Assembly (NCBI GenBank): GCA_016719925.1
Contig: JADJYC010000007.1
Location: 1-64,000, forward strand
Reading direction: 5' to 3'
DNA from: Crocinitomicaceae bacterium
GTDB taxonomy: Bacteria > Bacteroidota > Bacteroidia > Flavobacteriales_D > Crocinitomicaceae
Length of the DNA: 64,000 nt
Part shown: positions 18,574-28,581 of the stretch, piece after piece
Layout of the letters: each line of letters opens with the position of its first letter
Numbering within the stretch: position 1 is the stretch's first letter
Notes under the pieces: model-generated
Told to the model about the DNA's origin: nothing
What the model saw: the letters and a program-made list of their open reading frames with translations, nothing else
Databases searched by the model: none
Made by a program: the position numbers and the translations under genes

Positions 18574-19047
18574 TTATAAATCAATTTGTTTATTTTTTAA
18601 TAAAATTTGATTCACAATTTGTTCAACTGCCGGACAAATCTCTGCATTTATAACGGTTAACCCTAAAATTTGTTGCATATTTTTTCGGTTTGTGTGCGGA
18701 TATTCTCTGCAAGCCAGGGGTCTTTCTTCATAAATAAAACATTTGTTATCCGTTTGTAAAAATTGACAAGGCACTGATTTCAAGACATAATCCCCCTCTT
18801 CATCCTGTCTCAGATAGGTGACAGTAAAATCATGATTTTTCATTTTAAATAATTTTGCCAAACGCTGAATGTCGGTTGAAGTAAATAAGGGTCCGGTAGT
18901 TTTACAACAATTAGCACAAGTCAGACAATCCGTTTTTTTGAAAACCGAATCATGAGCCTGATGAAATTTTTCATCCAGCCTGGTTTTCGGAATTTTTTTC
19001 AACTCCTTTAGAACCTCATCTCTCTGATTCTTTGCCTTTTGTTTCAT
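18574..19047 (-). CDS. YkgJ-type cysteine-cluster protein (UPF0153)
   Basis: 157 residues with the metal-binding Cys pattern of the YkgJ/CxxxCxxCC family: DCLTCANCCKTTGPLF, then CQFLQTDNKCFIYEERPLACREYP, and a later ICPAVE. These proteins bind Zn or Fe-S; biochemical role is poorly known. A basic N-terminal region (KQKAKNQRDEVLKELKKIP) precedes the cluster domain. No operon partner in the same direction nearby. Confidence 0.85.
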   Translation of the reverse strand: MKQKAKNQRDEVLKELKKIPKTRLDEKFHQAHDSVFKKTDCLTCANCCKTTGPLFTSTDIQRLAKLFKMKNHDFTVTYLRQDEEGDYVLKSVPCQFLQTDNKCFIYEERPLACREYPHTNRKNMQQILGLTVINAEICPAVEQIVNQILLKNKQIDL

Positions 19048-19147
19048 TCCCTTAGAAAAACTATAAAATCAAACTGTTTTAAATCACCCTTTAATCCTCT
19101 GTTATGTAAAGATAAATTTATTACTTTCAACACGCCTTAAATCGATC

Positions 19148-20646
19148 ATGGAAAAGGAGAACAACAAATATGACGTAGTAGTAATTGGTGGTGTACCTGC
19201 GGGTTATGCTGCTGCCATGCGCGCTATAGATTTTGGAAAAAGAGTTTGTCTCATTGAACGCGGAAAATTGGAGGTGCCGGTGTTTATCATGGCGCACTCA
19301 GTTCAAAAACCATGTGGGAACTTGCCCAGCGTGTTAAAAATGTGAATGAGGCAATTGTATCAGTTGGCAGAAACAAATTCGAAATCTCCTGGGAAGAAGT
19401 CAGGAAAACACTGGATGAAGCAGTTTTTGAAAGAAAATTTCAATATTCCTGTCACATCAAATTACTTGCAACAGAGCGGAAAGATCTTTTCACACACATG
19501 CGTGGTCATGGAAAAATGATAACACCAAACAGAGTGTTGATATCGCGAGAAAATGAACCTGATATTTTTGTTGATACTGATTATATTATTCTGGCTACCG
19601 GAAGCCGTCCATCCAAAATCCCTAATATTCCTGTTGATGAAAAAATAATAATGACCAGTGACGGAATTGAAGAGATGAAAGACTATCCAAAAAGTCTTGT
19701 TATAGTTGGAGCAGGTGTGATTGGTTGTGAATACGCAACTATTTTTTCAAATTTTGGCAAGACCAAAGTTTATTTGATTGACCGCGCTGAACATATTTTG
19801 CCGTTTGAAGATGATGATATCACTAAAATGGTTTCAGATAATCTGGAAAAACACGGTGTTACCATTCACCACAGTGCGCAACTGAAAAGAATGGAAATTG
19901 TAGATGGTGAAGTGGAATATGAAATTGAATCAAATGGTGAACGTGAGGTAATTCGGGTTGAAAAAGCATTACTTGCTGTTGGTCGTGTACCAAATATTCA
20001 GAATATAGGGATGGAAGAGCTGGGAATAAAAATGGGAAGACAGGGTAAACATATCGGTGATGATGATACGCAGACCAACATTTCGAACATATATGCTGTG
20101 GGGGATTGTTCAGGTCGAATTATGCTTGTCAACATGGGAGAAATTGAAGCGAGACATGCGATAGAAAAAATCTTTGACAATAAAACAGAGCGTTTGTCCT
20201 ATGATAATATCTGCACGATCATGTTCCTTGACCCTGAAGTTGCGGCGGTAGGCATCAATGAAAAATATTGTCTGGATAAAAATATACCAGTTAAAATTGT
20301 TAAGCTTGATTACTCCGTCATGACGCGTGCAATTGCTATGAGAAAAACGGAAGGATTTTTTAAAATCATTGTCACCAATGATGATGAAATGAAAATTCTT
20401 GGAATGCGGGCCATTGGTGAACATGCATCAACTGCAATTCAAGCTGTAGCTCTATTAATTAAAACCGGAAGGGGAATTGCAGAATTATCAGAATTGATTC
20501 ACCCCCACCCTTCCATTGTTGAAGGCGTGCAGGAATGTGTGAGAATGTTACTGAATAAATCCATTTTCAAATCTTCTGTTTTCAAAGATAAACTTGCTTG
20601 TTACAGTCTTGTAAACGGAATAAAAATTCCCTTGCAGCGTTTATGA
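19148..20646 (+). CDS. FAD/NAD(P)-dependent oxidoreductase of the SthA/Lpd fold, lacking the redox-active cysteines (one frameshift)
   Basis: Two-dinucleotide-binding oxidoreductase. N-terminal FAD motif VVVIGGVPAGYAAAMRA, central LATGSRPSKIP, NAD(P) motif VIVGAGVIGCEYATIFSNFG, second FAD motif IYAVGDCSGRIMLVNM, and C-terminal dimerisation domain ending HPHPSIVEGVQECVRML. One frame change near 19268 restores IGGAGVYHGALSSKTMWELA. In Lpd this position carries Cys-x4-Cys, and SthA retains one Cys; here there is none, so disulfide chemistry is unlikely. It is closest to soluble transhydrogenase-like proteins of Bacteroidota. Joined length about 499 residues. The next gene overlaps its stop. Confidence 0.8.
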
Positions 20647-21056
20647 AACAGGTATTTTTTATTTTTCTGTTAATTGGCAATTTCTTAGTAAATGCACAGC
20701 CTGCTGACTCAACCATTTTGGGTGAATGGAATCTTTTTAAAATCATTGACAACTTAACCGGTGATGAAATTACACCACCGAAAAAAAAATCTGAATTTGA
20801 TTATTCAATCACCTTCACAGCTGACTCTTTGGTCAAATTTAATCTGGATGTAAATAAATGCACCAATAATTTTATCATTCCTGAACGGAATAAAATCAAA
20901 TTTCTTTACTACGCAGAGTGTACAAAAATTTGTTGTGACAAAGAGTTTTCAGAACAATTGATTTATGAAGATTGTACCAGCTATTACATTAAAGAAAACC
21001 AAACATTGCTGCTGGTTTCTGAATACAAGGTTTTCTATTTTACCAGAAAAGAATAA
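20643..21056 (+). CDS. Hypothetical secreted protein
   Basis: 137 residues starting at an ATG that overlaps the previous stop (ATGA), so coupled translation is likely. An N-terminal signal peptide (MKQVFFIFLLIGNFLVNAQ) leads into a small beta domain beginning GEWNLFKIID and containing four Cys (KCTNNF, ECTKICCDKEF, EDCTSY). The pattern resembles lipocalin-like small domains, but I cannot assign a family. Confidence 0.65.
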   Translation: MKQVFFIFLLIGNFLVNAQPADSTILGEWNLFKIIDNLTGDEITPPKKKSEFDYSITFTADSLVKFNLDVNKCTNNFIIPERNKIKFLYYAECTKICCDKEFSEQLIYEDCTSYYIKENQTLLLVSEYKVFYFTRKE

Positions 21057-21079
21057 TCAAAACTGAATATAGAAGTAAG

Positions 21080-21117
21080 AAAAAGCCCTCCTGAAAATTC
21101 AGAGAGGGCTTTTTTTG
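21080..21117. terminator. Bidirectional Rho-independent terminator
   Basis: Strong hairpin AAGCCCTC-CTGAA-AA-TTCAG-A-GAGGGCTT with a T-run on the plus strand and an A-run on the other side. It sits between the convergent secreted-protein gene and rplS and can serve both. Confidence 0.9.
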
Positions 21118-21132
21118 AACTTATACTTTGTA

Positions 21133-21495
21133 TTAATCTTTTGAGAAATGGCGTTTTTCGCGGATACGTGCAGATTTTCCTGTACGCTCTCTGAAATAGA
21201 AAATACGTGCTCTGCGAACATCTCCTTCTTTGTTCACCTCCACTTTATCAATAAACGGTGAAGAAACCGGAATGATACGCTCTACGCCTACGTTTCCTGA
21301 CATTTTACGAACGGTGAAAGTTTCAGTCTCACCAGAACCACGGCGTTGTATAACAACCCCCTGAAATTGCTGGATACGCTCTTTATTACCTTCTTTGATT
21401 TTATAATGTACAGTTATGGTTGCACCTGCTTTGAAAGCTGGTACTTTGCTGGCTCCAAGTAACTCTTTTTGTACTTCTTTAACTAAATTGTTCAT
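21133..21495 (-). CDS. rplS: 50S ribosomal protein L19
   Basis: 120 residues, the usual length of bL19, a large-subunit protein at the subunit interface. Family features are FKAGATITVHYKIKEGNKERIQQFQGVVI, RGSGETETFTVRKMSGNVGVER and RRARIFYFRERTGKSARIREK. It stands alone here, without trmD or rimM, as is common in Bacteroidota. A small CCCC/GGGG hairpin lies 17 bases before the start codon. Confidence 0.98.
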   Translation of the reverse strand: MNNLVKEVQKELLGASKVPAFKAGATITVHYKIKEGNKERIQQFQGVVIQRRGSGETETFTVRKMSGNVGVERIIPVSSPFIDKVEVNKEGDVRRARIFYFRERTGKSARIREKRHFSKD

Positions 21496-21511
21496 GTCTT
21501 TAAGCTTTATT

Positions 21512-21527
21512 CCCCTTCAATTCGGGG
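21512..21527 (-). promoter_or_regulatory. GC hairpin in the rplS leader
   Basis: CCCC-TTCAATTC-GGGG inverted repeat in an otherwise AT-rich region just upstream of rplS. It could be part of an autoregulatory ribosomal-protein leader or a small stabilising hairpin; with four stem pairs the support is modest. Confidence 0.35.
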
Positions 21528-21630
21528 TGCAATATTACGAATAATAAATCGGATAATCCAAAATTATTTAATCATTTCTGCTCAACCCCCTCTAAAATCA
21601 GGCGTTTACTTTTGAAAATGAATAAATTAA

Positions 21631-23902
21631 CTACCATTTACCATCCCAGCCTTTTTCCTGAAAAGCATCAAACCGGGAAGGAATGGTTTTACGCGGCCAG
21701 TTATTGTTTTCAACATCACAATCCGCAGTTTCCAGATAAGGATCAAGTTCTATTGAAACTACCTCTTTGCTTTTTTCAAAAATGAAAACTTTAGACACCT
21801 TGTAATTATCATATCGCCATATTTCAGCCGGAATTCTGATCAGTTCAGATGTTCCGTCACTGAAATTGAACTTCAGGACCACAGGCATAACAAGTCCGCC
21901 TTTGTTTTCAAGATCAACCTGATAAAACTGGTAACCGGCACCAAGTAATTTTTTATCATAATCTGAAAGCTCTTCCATGAATTTAACGTAATGCTGCTTG
22001 TCTTCTTCAGTAACTTCAAAAGGATCTGAAGTATTGTACTTATCATTCAATTCAGGTTCTATCTCATTTTGTGTTTTTTCAATTTCTTCTTTGTTGCGTA
22101 TTTCAGAAATATTTTTGTTTTCATTTTCGTACACATCTTTCTGGAATTGTTTTTCAATATCAGGATTGTGTGTATTCAGCTGAAACCATTTTACACTGTT
22201 AATAGAAATATCTACATAATCAGTTGTGTAAAACCAGCCTCTCCAGAACCAATCCAGATCAACACCACTGGCATCTTCCATGGTTCTGAAAAAATCTTCT
22301 GGTGTAGGATGTTTGAACATCCAGCGGTTTGCATAGGTCTTGAATGCAAAATCAAATAATTCTCTTCCCAAAACCGTTTCTCTTAAGATATTCAGGGCAG
22401 TAGCCGGCTTTCCATAAGCATTGTTTCCAAACTGAACCAACTGTTCTGAATTTGTCATGATAGGAACCTGATACGTATTACTTCCATTCATGTAATCAAC
22501 TATCAAATGCGCAGGACCCCTTCTGGAAGGATAATCACGCTGCCATTCCTGCTCAGTCAGATACTGTAAAAAAGTATTTAAACCTTCGTCCATCCATGTC
22601 CATTGACGTTCATCTGAATTAATGATCATAGGAAAATAATTGTGTCCTACTTCATGAATAATCACGCTCATCATTCCGTATTTGGTGCGGTCACTGTAAG
22701 TACCGTCAGCATTTGGACGACCACCGTTGAAACAAATCATCGGATACTCCATTCCAATTGAAGCTGCATGAACTGAAATGGCCACCGGATACGGATAATC
22801 AAATGTAAATTTTGAATAGGTTTTTAAAGTTTGCGCCACCACCTTTGTTGAGTACTTTTCCCAAAGCGGATTACCTTCTTTCGGGTAATATGACATGGCC
22901 ATTACATTTTTAGTTTCCTGCTTAACCACCATTGCATCCCACATGAATTTGCGGGAAGAGGCAAATGCAAAATCACGCACGTTTGTTGCTTTAAAATGCC
23001 ATGTTTTGGTTCCTTTCGATTTGTCTTTTTCATTTTGCTATTGCTTCTTCAGGAGTAACAATAAAAACGGGTTCATCTGAAGTCAGTGCTTTTTTCCATC
23101 TTTCCTGCTGTTCTTTTGACAGCACTTTAGTTGAGTTAAAAAGTTCACCGGTAGCAGCAACAATGTGGTCATCCGGAACGGTGATCTGAACATCATAATT
23201 TCCAAAAGGCAAAGTGAATTCTCCTGAACCTAAAAACTGTTTGTTTTGCCATCCTTCTACATCATTGTATACACACATACGCGGAAAAAACTGTGCCATC
23301 GTGTACAGATAATTATCTTCTTCCGGAAAATATTCATAACCAGATCTTCCACCCAATTCCATGCGGTTATTGATGTTGAACCACCACTTTACTTTAAATG
23401 AAAATGATCCGCCTTTAAGAATAGGTTTAGGCAAATCAATCCGCATCATGGTTCCGACAACTGTAAAGGGTAGTTTTAATCCTGCCACATCCAGTACTTC
23501 AAGATCTTTATAACCTCCGTCAAACTCCATTGATTTCAACCTGCCGGTAATTGCCCAGGGAGATGATAATGATTCGATAGTTCCGGTTTCAGTCAGATTA
23601 TTATCTGAATCCTGTTTTTGAATATTCTGGTCTAATTGCAACCAGAGATATGCCAGCGGATCAGGAGAATTGTTGATGTAGGTTATTGTTTCTTCTCCTT
23701 TGATTTGTTGTTTATCATCATCCAACGTTACCTGAATGACATAATTTGCCTGTTGCTGATAATATTCATGACCGGGTGCACCAGCCGCATTTCTGTAATT
23801 ATTGGGTGTGGCAAATTCATCATACAACTGCGCAAATTTATCTGCCTGTGAAAAAGCAACGGTTGAAATTCCACCAATTGCAAGTACAAAAAAATTCTTC
23901 AT
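21631..23902 (-). CDS. Secreted M1-family zinc metallopeptidase (one frameshift)
   Basis: A signal peptide (ends near AFSQ) leads into an aminopeptidase-N-like beta domain (NYVIQVTLDDDKQQIKGEETITYINNS), then the gluzincin catalytic domain. The zinc motif is HEVGHN, with the third ligand in WMDEGLNTF exactly 18 residues on. A frame change near 23030, in an A-rich run, joins two parts into about 757 residues. The catalytic Glu and GMEYPMICF substrate loop (GAMEN-like) are present. It is last in a leftward operon, 4 bases after the DUF6702 gene, a recurring Bacteroidota pair. Probably periplasmic peptide degradation. Confidence 0.9.
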
Positions 23903-23906
23903 TTAT

Positions 23907-24407
23907 TTACTCGGGTTTTAGTTCTGCTTCGGGTTTTGCAAGGACTAAAGTTACACTTTTTGATTTAGTGCCGTATTTATAGTGTACGATATTTTGCTGC
24001 TGGGTAAATGAAGTGAAGAGTAGTGTATTTTTTATATGCATGGCATCCGGGTTGGTTATGTTACTGAAAGAGAAATAGAAAAACAACTCATCACGCAGCG
24101 TAACTTCCTTACCGTAATAGTTAAAATCACCGGTTTTTTCACCGCAAGAAACAACAAAATTTTCTTTCAAATACTCCTGAATATATTTTCCAATTTCACT
24201 GGTGTCTGCAATGTTTTCTATATGTAACCGCTGCTGATATTTCATTTCAAGCACATGTTCAAAATCATGCGCCGTCATTTTTACTGATACTTCAATTTGT
24301 TTGGTACTGTCATCGTATTCCATATTTGCCGTCGAAACAAAATAATTGTGTGCATGTGAGGCAAAAGCCAAAATGATTGTAACAAATGTTATTGCATATT
24401 TTTTCAT
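23907..24407 (-). CDS. DUF6702 family secreted protein
   Basis: 166 residues with a signal peptide (ITFVTIILAFASHAH) directly followed by HNYFVSTANMEYDDSTKQIEVSVKMTAHDFE, the start of the DUF6702 domain. The body is mostly beta. The gene sits one base after the DUF1573 gene and four bases before the M1 peptidase, a conserved pairing suggesting that it assists the peptidase or shares its pathway; the molecular role is unknown. Confidence 0.75.
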   Translation of the reverse strand: MKKYAITFVTIILAFASHAHNYFVSTANMEYDDSTKQIEVSVKMTAHDFEHVLEMKYQQRLHIENIADTSEIGKYIQEYLKENFVVSCGEKTGDFNYYGKEVTLRDELFFYFSFSNITNPDAMHIKNTLLFTSFTQQQNIVHYKYGTKSKSVTLVLAKPEAELKPE

Positions 24408-24408
24408 A

Positions 24409-26364
24409 CTACTCTTGTGTTAAATATTTCTGAGGAACTATTTTAATGTACTGAAATTTTCTGAATTGAATAATCGGAATGGTACCATCATAAACAGGGC
24501 CCTGAATCAAATATCTTTGTTCAGTAAATAGAATACGGTTGTCATCAATCAGTTTTTTCTTCAGATAAAGTCTTAGTCTTTTCTCACTTTCATTGGCACG
24601 GGCATACACCAGATATTCGTTTGGTAAATCATGTTCAATGGGAATTTTTGAAATGCTGGATTCAATTCTGAGTTCAACGTATCCGTCCTGCTCAACTGCT
24701 GCTGCAATGTAGTTTGCAAATTTGTCAAACAACCAGGAGGCCGTATCCACTCCATTAAAGTAATAATCGAAATTCACCTGATATGGATGCGGATCCAGTT
24801 CTTTGGTCTGACCATTTGAGTGAGTTGTAGGAATCAGATTTACATATTCATATTGTGAATAATCAACCAACTTTTTAAGGGATGACTGATATTCCGGTCC
24901 GTGCACTGCCGGTTTCAAAACAAAGGAAATTTCATCTCCAGTTTGATCCTTAAACATTTTATTCAGAAACTCACTTATCTCACTTGCCCTTTTTCTGACA
25001 ATAACCAGATTATCATCTCCTGCACTTCTAGGCATTTGAGAAACAGAACATTCAATAACCATTTGAATTTTGTGTCCGGCTTTTTGATTCAGAATCAGAT
25101 TTTTCCAGAAATGTTTGAATTCGATATTATTAGTATCAAGTGTAGTTCGTGTGAGCGTTGATTGTCTGTAAGTAGGCAATAATGGGGGAACAATATCATC
25201 ATCCTTTATTTCAAAACGGAATTTCTGCCGGTCCTGTTCATCATCTTTGTCCCACAAAACAAACCGGTATTTATTTTCAGGATGAATACCCAGCGAATCA
25301 AAATTGATAGTCACATTCTCTTTGCTTATACCGGTAAGCTTTTTTAATTTTATAAAGATGATTGTGGAAAGTTTTTTTCTGATTTTTTCCCGCTCTTTCA
25401 GAGTAACATTTTGAGGAGTAAGAATAATCCCCTTTAATTCCAGGCGGCTGTTCATGAACAATTTTCCTTCAAGCAATTCAAAGTTGACCATGTCAATCAG
25501 TTCTTCATATTCAGGCATAACAAATTGCTGATGATCCAATGCCAGATTCAGATTTTCGACAAAATCTTCCTGTGAAATCCGTATGGTACTCTCTTCATCA
25601 ATTTCTGTGTTAAAATTGGACGAAAAAACTTTTATTCTGGCAGAAGCCCATACGGGTATATCTTCCATTACAAAAACAGGTTCTTCAAAAAAAACAGTTG
25701 TACTGAAAAACCCACGGCGGCTGAATTCACGAAGCAATTTAAATCGTGAAAAATTCAGCAGGTATTCCAAATCTTCAATATCTTTTTTACTTCTAACCCC
25801 TACTTCAATTCCTACCGTTGTAAACTGATAGAAATCTATTTCATAAGTCAGATCATTGACAAAAGAAATCAGGTAACTGAAATCAAGATAAGATGTATCA
25901 AAAGGTGTAATGGGATAAAAATAAATTGGTGCAACTTTATATTCCAGTAACTGAGTATTTTCAGGAGTAACAAGACTGGTTTCTGTAATTACATTTCCTG
26001 AAATTTTAAGATAGAGCGTAGAAAAATCTGATTTACCTGTTCGGGTATAAACTGCAATACTTTTCACAAACAAACCTAACCTTCCTGCAGGGTCATAACT
26101 CACCTGAAGTTCAAGGGTGGAATTAGGTTCAATCAAGGTATCCTGTGAAAGAATAGCGGTACAGCCGCAGGAAGTTTCAATATTCAGAATGTGGATTGTG
26201 TCTCTCGGATACGGATTTCTTAAAGTAAATGTGGTTGTAATTTTGCCTCCGTTTTCAAAAATTTCACCAAGATCTTTTGCCGGTTCAGCAATCATTACCT
26301 GACTGAAACTGATTACGGAAAAAACAAAAAATATATGAATAAATAGATTCTCACAAATCAGCAA
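24409..26364 (-). CDS. DUF1573-domain secreted protein with long C-terminal region
   Basis: 651 residues. After a signal peptide (HIFFVFSVISFSQ) comes a DUF1573 Ig-like domain with its hallmark ETSCGCTAI and the AEPAKDLGEIFENGGKITTTFTLRN start. Downstream (about 140-650) is a long mixed region with an OmpA-like flavour in RKRASEISEFLNKMFKDQ and ARANESEKRLRLYLKKKL, which look like two copies of a peptidoglycan-associated-type helix. I am not sure of this second domain. It is in the operon with DUF6702 and the M1 peptidase. Confidence 0.7.
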   Translation of the reverse strand: MLICENLFIHIFFVFSVISFSQVMIAEPAKDLGEIFENGGKITTTFTLRNPYPRDTIHILNIETSCGCTAILSQDTLIEPNSTLELQVSYDPAGRLGLFVKSIAVYTRTGKSDFSTLYLKISGNVITETSLVTPENTQLLEYKVAPIYFYPITPFDTSYLDFSYLISFVNDLTYEIDFYQFTTVGIEVGVRSKKDIEDLEYLLNFSRFKLLREFSRRGFFSTTVFFEEPVFVMEDIPVWASARIKVFSSNFNTEIDEESTIRISQEDFVENLNLALDHQQFVMPEYEELIDMVNFELLEGKLFMNSRLELKGIILTPQNVTLKEREKIRKKLSTIIFIKLKKLTGISKENVTINFDSLGIHPENKYRFVLWDKDDEQDRQKFRFEIKDDDIVPPLLPTYRQSTLTRTTLDTNNIEFKHFWKNLILNQKAGHKIQMVIECSVSQMPRSAGDDNLVIVRKRASEISEFLNKMFKDQTGDEISFVLKPAVHGPEYQSSLKKLVDYSQYEYVNLIPTTHSNGQTKELDPHPYQVNFDYYFNGVDTASWLFDKFANYIAAAVEQDGYVELRIESSISKIPIEHDLPNEYLVYARANESEKRLRLYLKKKLIDDNRILFTEQRYLIQGPVYDGTIPIIQFRKFQYIKIVPQKYLTQE

Positions 26365-26367
26365 ATC

Positions 26368-26838
26368 TTAATAAGGGCCAACAATACAAGCCAGCACAGC
26401 CAGTGTAAGCTCAGATGAATTTCCCGAAATGGTAATCAGCAAATCAGAAGGAAAAGTGGAGTCACCAAAATACAGTTTATCTTCATCCAAAGTCAATAGA
26501 CAATTGGATGAGAAAGTAGAATTTCCTCTGTACACTTTGTCATCATCAATAGTATAAATAATATCTGAAGAAAATTTAGAATCACCCCTGTAAACATTTG
26601 TTTGCGAAATTGTGTAAAGACAGTCAAAAGAAGAAGTTGACCTGCCGATATAAATTTTATTTTCTGAAACGGTAAACAAAATTTTATTCGAGAATGCGGC
26701 ATCACCATGATAAACAAATCCATTCTGAAAAGTGTATGCAATTCTTGCATCAAAAGATTCACCGGCGTATAATTTTACCTGTCCTTCCACATAATTTGCA
26801 AATAGCAGGACATAAGTAAGTAAGAGGATTTTTCTCAT
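26368..26838 (-). CDS. Secreted protein made of six tandem 20-residue repeats
   Basis: The start at 26838 gives a signal peptide (MRKILLLTYVLLFANYVEGQ). The rest is almost entirely six consecutive repeats with pattern [KN]-[VIL]-Y-x-G-x-S-x-F-x-x-x-[IL]-[LY]-T-[IVL]-x-x-[DN], the last five being exactly 20 residues each, then a hydrophobic tail. It probably forms a beta-solenoid or beta-ribbon stack. First gene of the leftward operon (3 bases before DUF1573). No family recognised. Confidence 0.7.
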   Translation of the reverse strand: MRKILLLTYVLLFANYVEGQVKLYAGESFDARIAYTFQNGFVYHGDAAFSNKILFTVSENKIYIGRSTSSFDCLYTISQTNVYRGDSKFSSDIIYTIDDDKVYRGNSTFSSNCLLTLDEDKLYFGDSTFPSDLLITISGNSSELTLAVLACIVGPY

Positions 26839-26843
26839 AAAAT

Positions 26844-26851
26844 CAAAAGTA
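26844..26851 (-). promoter_or_regulatory. Bacteroidota-type promoter -7 element TACTTTTG
   Basis: On the minus strand TACTTTTG matches TAnnTTTG, 5 bases before the first gene of the leftward peptidase operon. Confidence 0.4.
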
Positions 26852-26903
26852 ACAAAAATTGAACCAGAAGCTGGAGACAAGTTTTTCACAATACAATTCA
26901 ATC

Positions 26904-26911
26904 TATATTTG
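26904..26911 (+). promoter_or_regulatory. Bacteroidota-type promoter -7 element TATATTTG
   Basis: TATATTTG matches TAnnTTTG and lies 22 bases upstream of the VOC-family gene start at 26934. Confidence 0.5.
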
Positions 26912-26933
26912 TGAACCAAAAAAACTGAAAAGA

Positions 26934-27995
26934 ATGGAAAAAATCATTTGTGGAATACAGCAAATGGGAATCGGTGTTCCGGATGTACAGTCAATCTGGA
27001 AATGGTACCGCGAGATGTTTGGTGTGGATGTGCGCATTTTTGAAGAAGCTGCAGAAGCACCTTTGATGACCAGATATACCGGCGAGGAAGTTCACCGCAG
27101 AACAGCAACACTTGCGCTGAGCATGGAAAGCGGCGGCGGATTTGAAATCTGGCAGTTTACCAGCAGACCAACCTGCAAGGCAGATTTTCCAATACAACTT
27201 GGTGATCTGGGTACATACTCCTGCAGAATAAAATCCAAAGACGTTCAGGCAAGTTACAATTACCACAAATCAAAAGGAGTAAAAATTTTAGGAGAACTAA
27301 GAACAACACCAACCGGTGAATTCAATTATTTTATTGAAGACCCGAATGGAAATATTTTCAATATTGTAAAAGGATCAGGCTGGTTTAAAAACACAAAACA
27401 TCCATCACATTGCGGAGGTGTAGCAGGAGCAATGATTGGAGTGAGTGACATTGAAAAATCATTGAAATTATATCGTGATGTCTTAGAATATGATGTGGTT
27501 GAATATGATGAAACCGGAATATTCAGTTGCTTTTCTGGTCTGCCTTCTGGCAATCAGAAATTCAGACGTGTATTGTTAAGTCATAAAAACGAAAGAACCG
27601 GTCCGTTTTCAAAATTATTGGGACCTACAAAAATTGAACTTGTTCAGGCTCTTGAAAGACATCCGAGAAAAATATTTGAGAACAGATATTGGGGAGACTG
27701 GGGTTTTATCCATTTATGTCTTGATATCCAGGGAATGGATGTTTTGAAAAAAGAATGTGAAGCGGCAGGTTTTCCGTTTACGGTTGACAGCGGCAGTACT
27801 TTCGATATGGGCGAAGCAGGAGGAAGATTTTCTTACATTGAAGACCCTGACGGAAACTGGATTGAGTTTGTGGAAACACACAAAGTTCCGGTTATGAAAA
27901 AATTTGGCTGGTACATCAATCTGAAAAAGAAAAAACCTGGTCAGCGACTTCCAAACTGGATGCTGAGGGCAATGGGAATGAATCGTGTTAAATAA
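26934..27995 (+). CDS. VOC (glyoxalase/dioxygenase) superfamily protein with two domains
   Basis: 353 residues containing two VOC beta-alpha-beta modules: the first begins CGIQQMGIGVPDVQSIWKWYREMFG and ends FNYFIEDPNGNIFNIVKG, the second begins GAMIGVSDIEKSLKLYRDVLEYD and ends FSYIEDPDGNWIEFVETHK. Metal-site residues (Glu in IEFVE, His in IHLCLDI) are plausible. Start at 26934 (MEKIICG) was chosen as it is preceded by a promoter-like element; the upstream ATG at 26859 is unsupported. Divergent from the 20-residue-repeat gene. Substrate unknown. Confidence 0.85.
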   Translation: MEKIICGIQQMGIGVPDVQSIWKWYREMFGVDVRIFEEAAEAPLMTRYTGEEVHRRTATLALSMESGGGFEIWQFTSRPTCKADFPIQLGDLGTYSCRIKSKDVQASYNYHKSKGVKILGELRTTPTGEFNYFIEDPNGNIFNIVKGSGWFKNTKHPSHCGGVAGAMIGVSDIEKSLKLYRDVLEYDVVEYDETGIFSCFSGLPSGNQKFRRVLLSHKNERTGPFSKLLGPTKIELVQALERHPRKIFENRYWGDWGFIHLCLDIQGMDVLKKECEAAGFPFTVDSGSTFDMGEAGGRFSYIEDPDGNWIEFVETHKVPVMKKFGWYINLKKKKPGQRLPNWMLRAMGMNRVK

Positions 27996-28059
27996 AGTTT
28001 TTCACACGTTTTACGCCATTTTTGCGACTTGTTAAATTTTAGCAGATTTTGTTTATGTG

Positions 28060-28093
28060 GCCTGAATACAATGTAAAACCATTGTATTCAGGC
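28060..28093. terminator. Perfect 14-bp stem hairpin without T-run
   Basis: GCCTGAATACAATG-TAAAAC-CATTGTATTCAGGC, fully complementary over 14 pairs with a 6-base loop, 65 bases past the VOC gene stop. There is no T-tail, so it could be a transcription terminator of unusual type or a protein-binding site. The rest of the 250-base gap up to 28245 has no gene. Confidence 0.6.
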
Positions 28094-28245
28094 TAATTGT
28101 AATAATCAAACCCAATATTTGTTATGATTATTATTCAATTTCATTCCAAATAACCAGGAGTGGCAGCATCTCAAATGTTAAATTAGTATTAACGGAGCTT
28201 TTATTTATTTAACTTTAACCTTGTACAAGTGTTATAAATTTAAAG

Positions 28246-28581
28246 ATGTTTGCCCGCAGTTTTTCAATCATTTTATTTTTTGTCTTTGCTATTTGTTTCA
28301 TTGGAAATGTAAATGGATCAATTACCGCCGGTACTAAAATAGCTCAGTCAAAACTGAATTATCTTATTTTAGAAATAAGAAAAATCAAGACGGACCAATT
28401 ATCTGTTTTAATTGCTGAACTGAACACCTATGAAGGTAAAATTTCAGAAGTGTCTTTTGATGAAACAACAAGACAATTGACAGTTTGGTACTCACAGGCA
28501 ATTACAATGATTGATGTGATTCAGGTTGTTTCAAAATACACCAATGACTTTTCAAAAATTTCTGGTACTGAGATGCAATGA
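28246..28581 (+). CDS. Hypothetical small secreted or membrane-anchored protein
   Basis: 111 residues with an N-terminal hydrophobic signal/anchor (FSIILFFVFAICFIGNVNGS). The remainder is amphipathic (LNYLILEIRKIKTDQLSVLIAELNTYEGKISEVSFDETTRQLTVWYS...). The alpha-beta alternation near the end resembles a small HMA-like fold without Cys, but this is speculative. It overlaps the next gene by four bases (ATGA), so it is probably coupled to that exported protein. Confidence 0.6.
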   Translation: MFARSFSIILFFVFAICFIGNVNGSITAGTKIAQSKLNYLILEIRKIKTDQLSVLIAELNTYEGKISEVSFDETTRQLTVWYSQAITMIDVIQVVSKYTNDFSKISGTEMQ

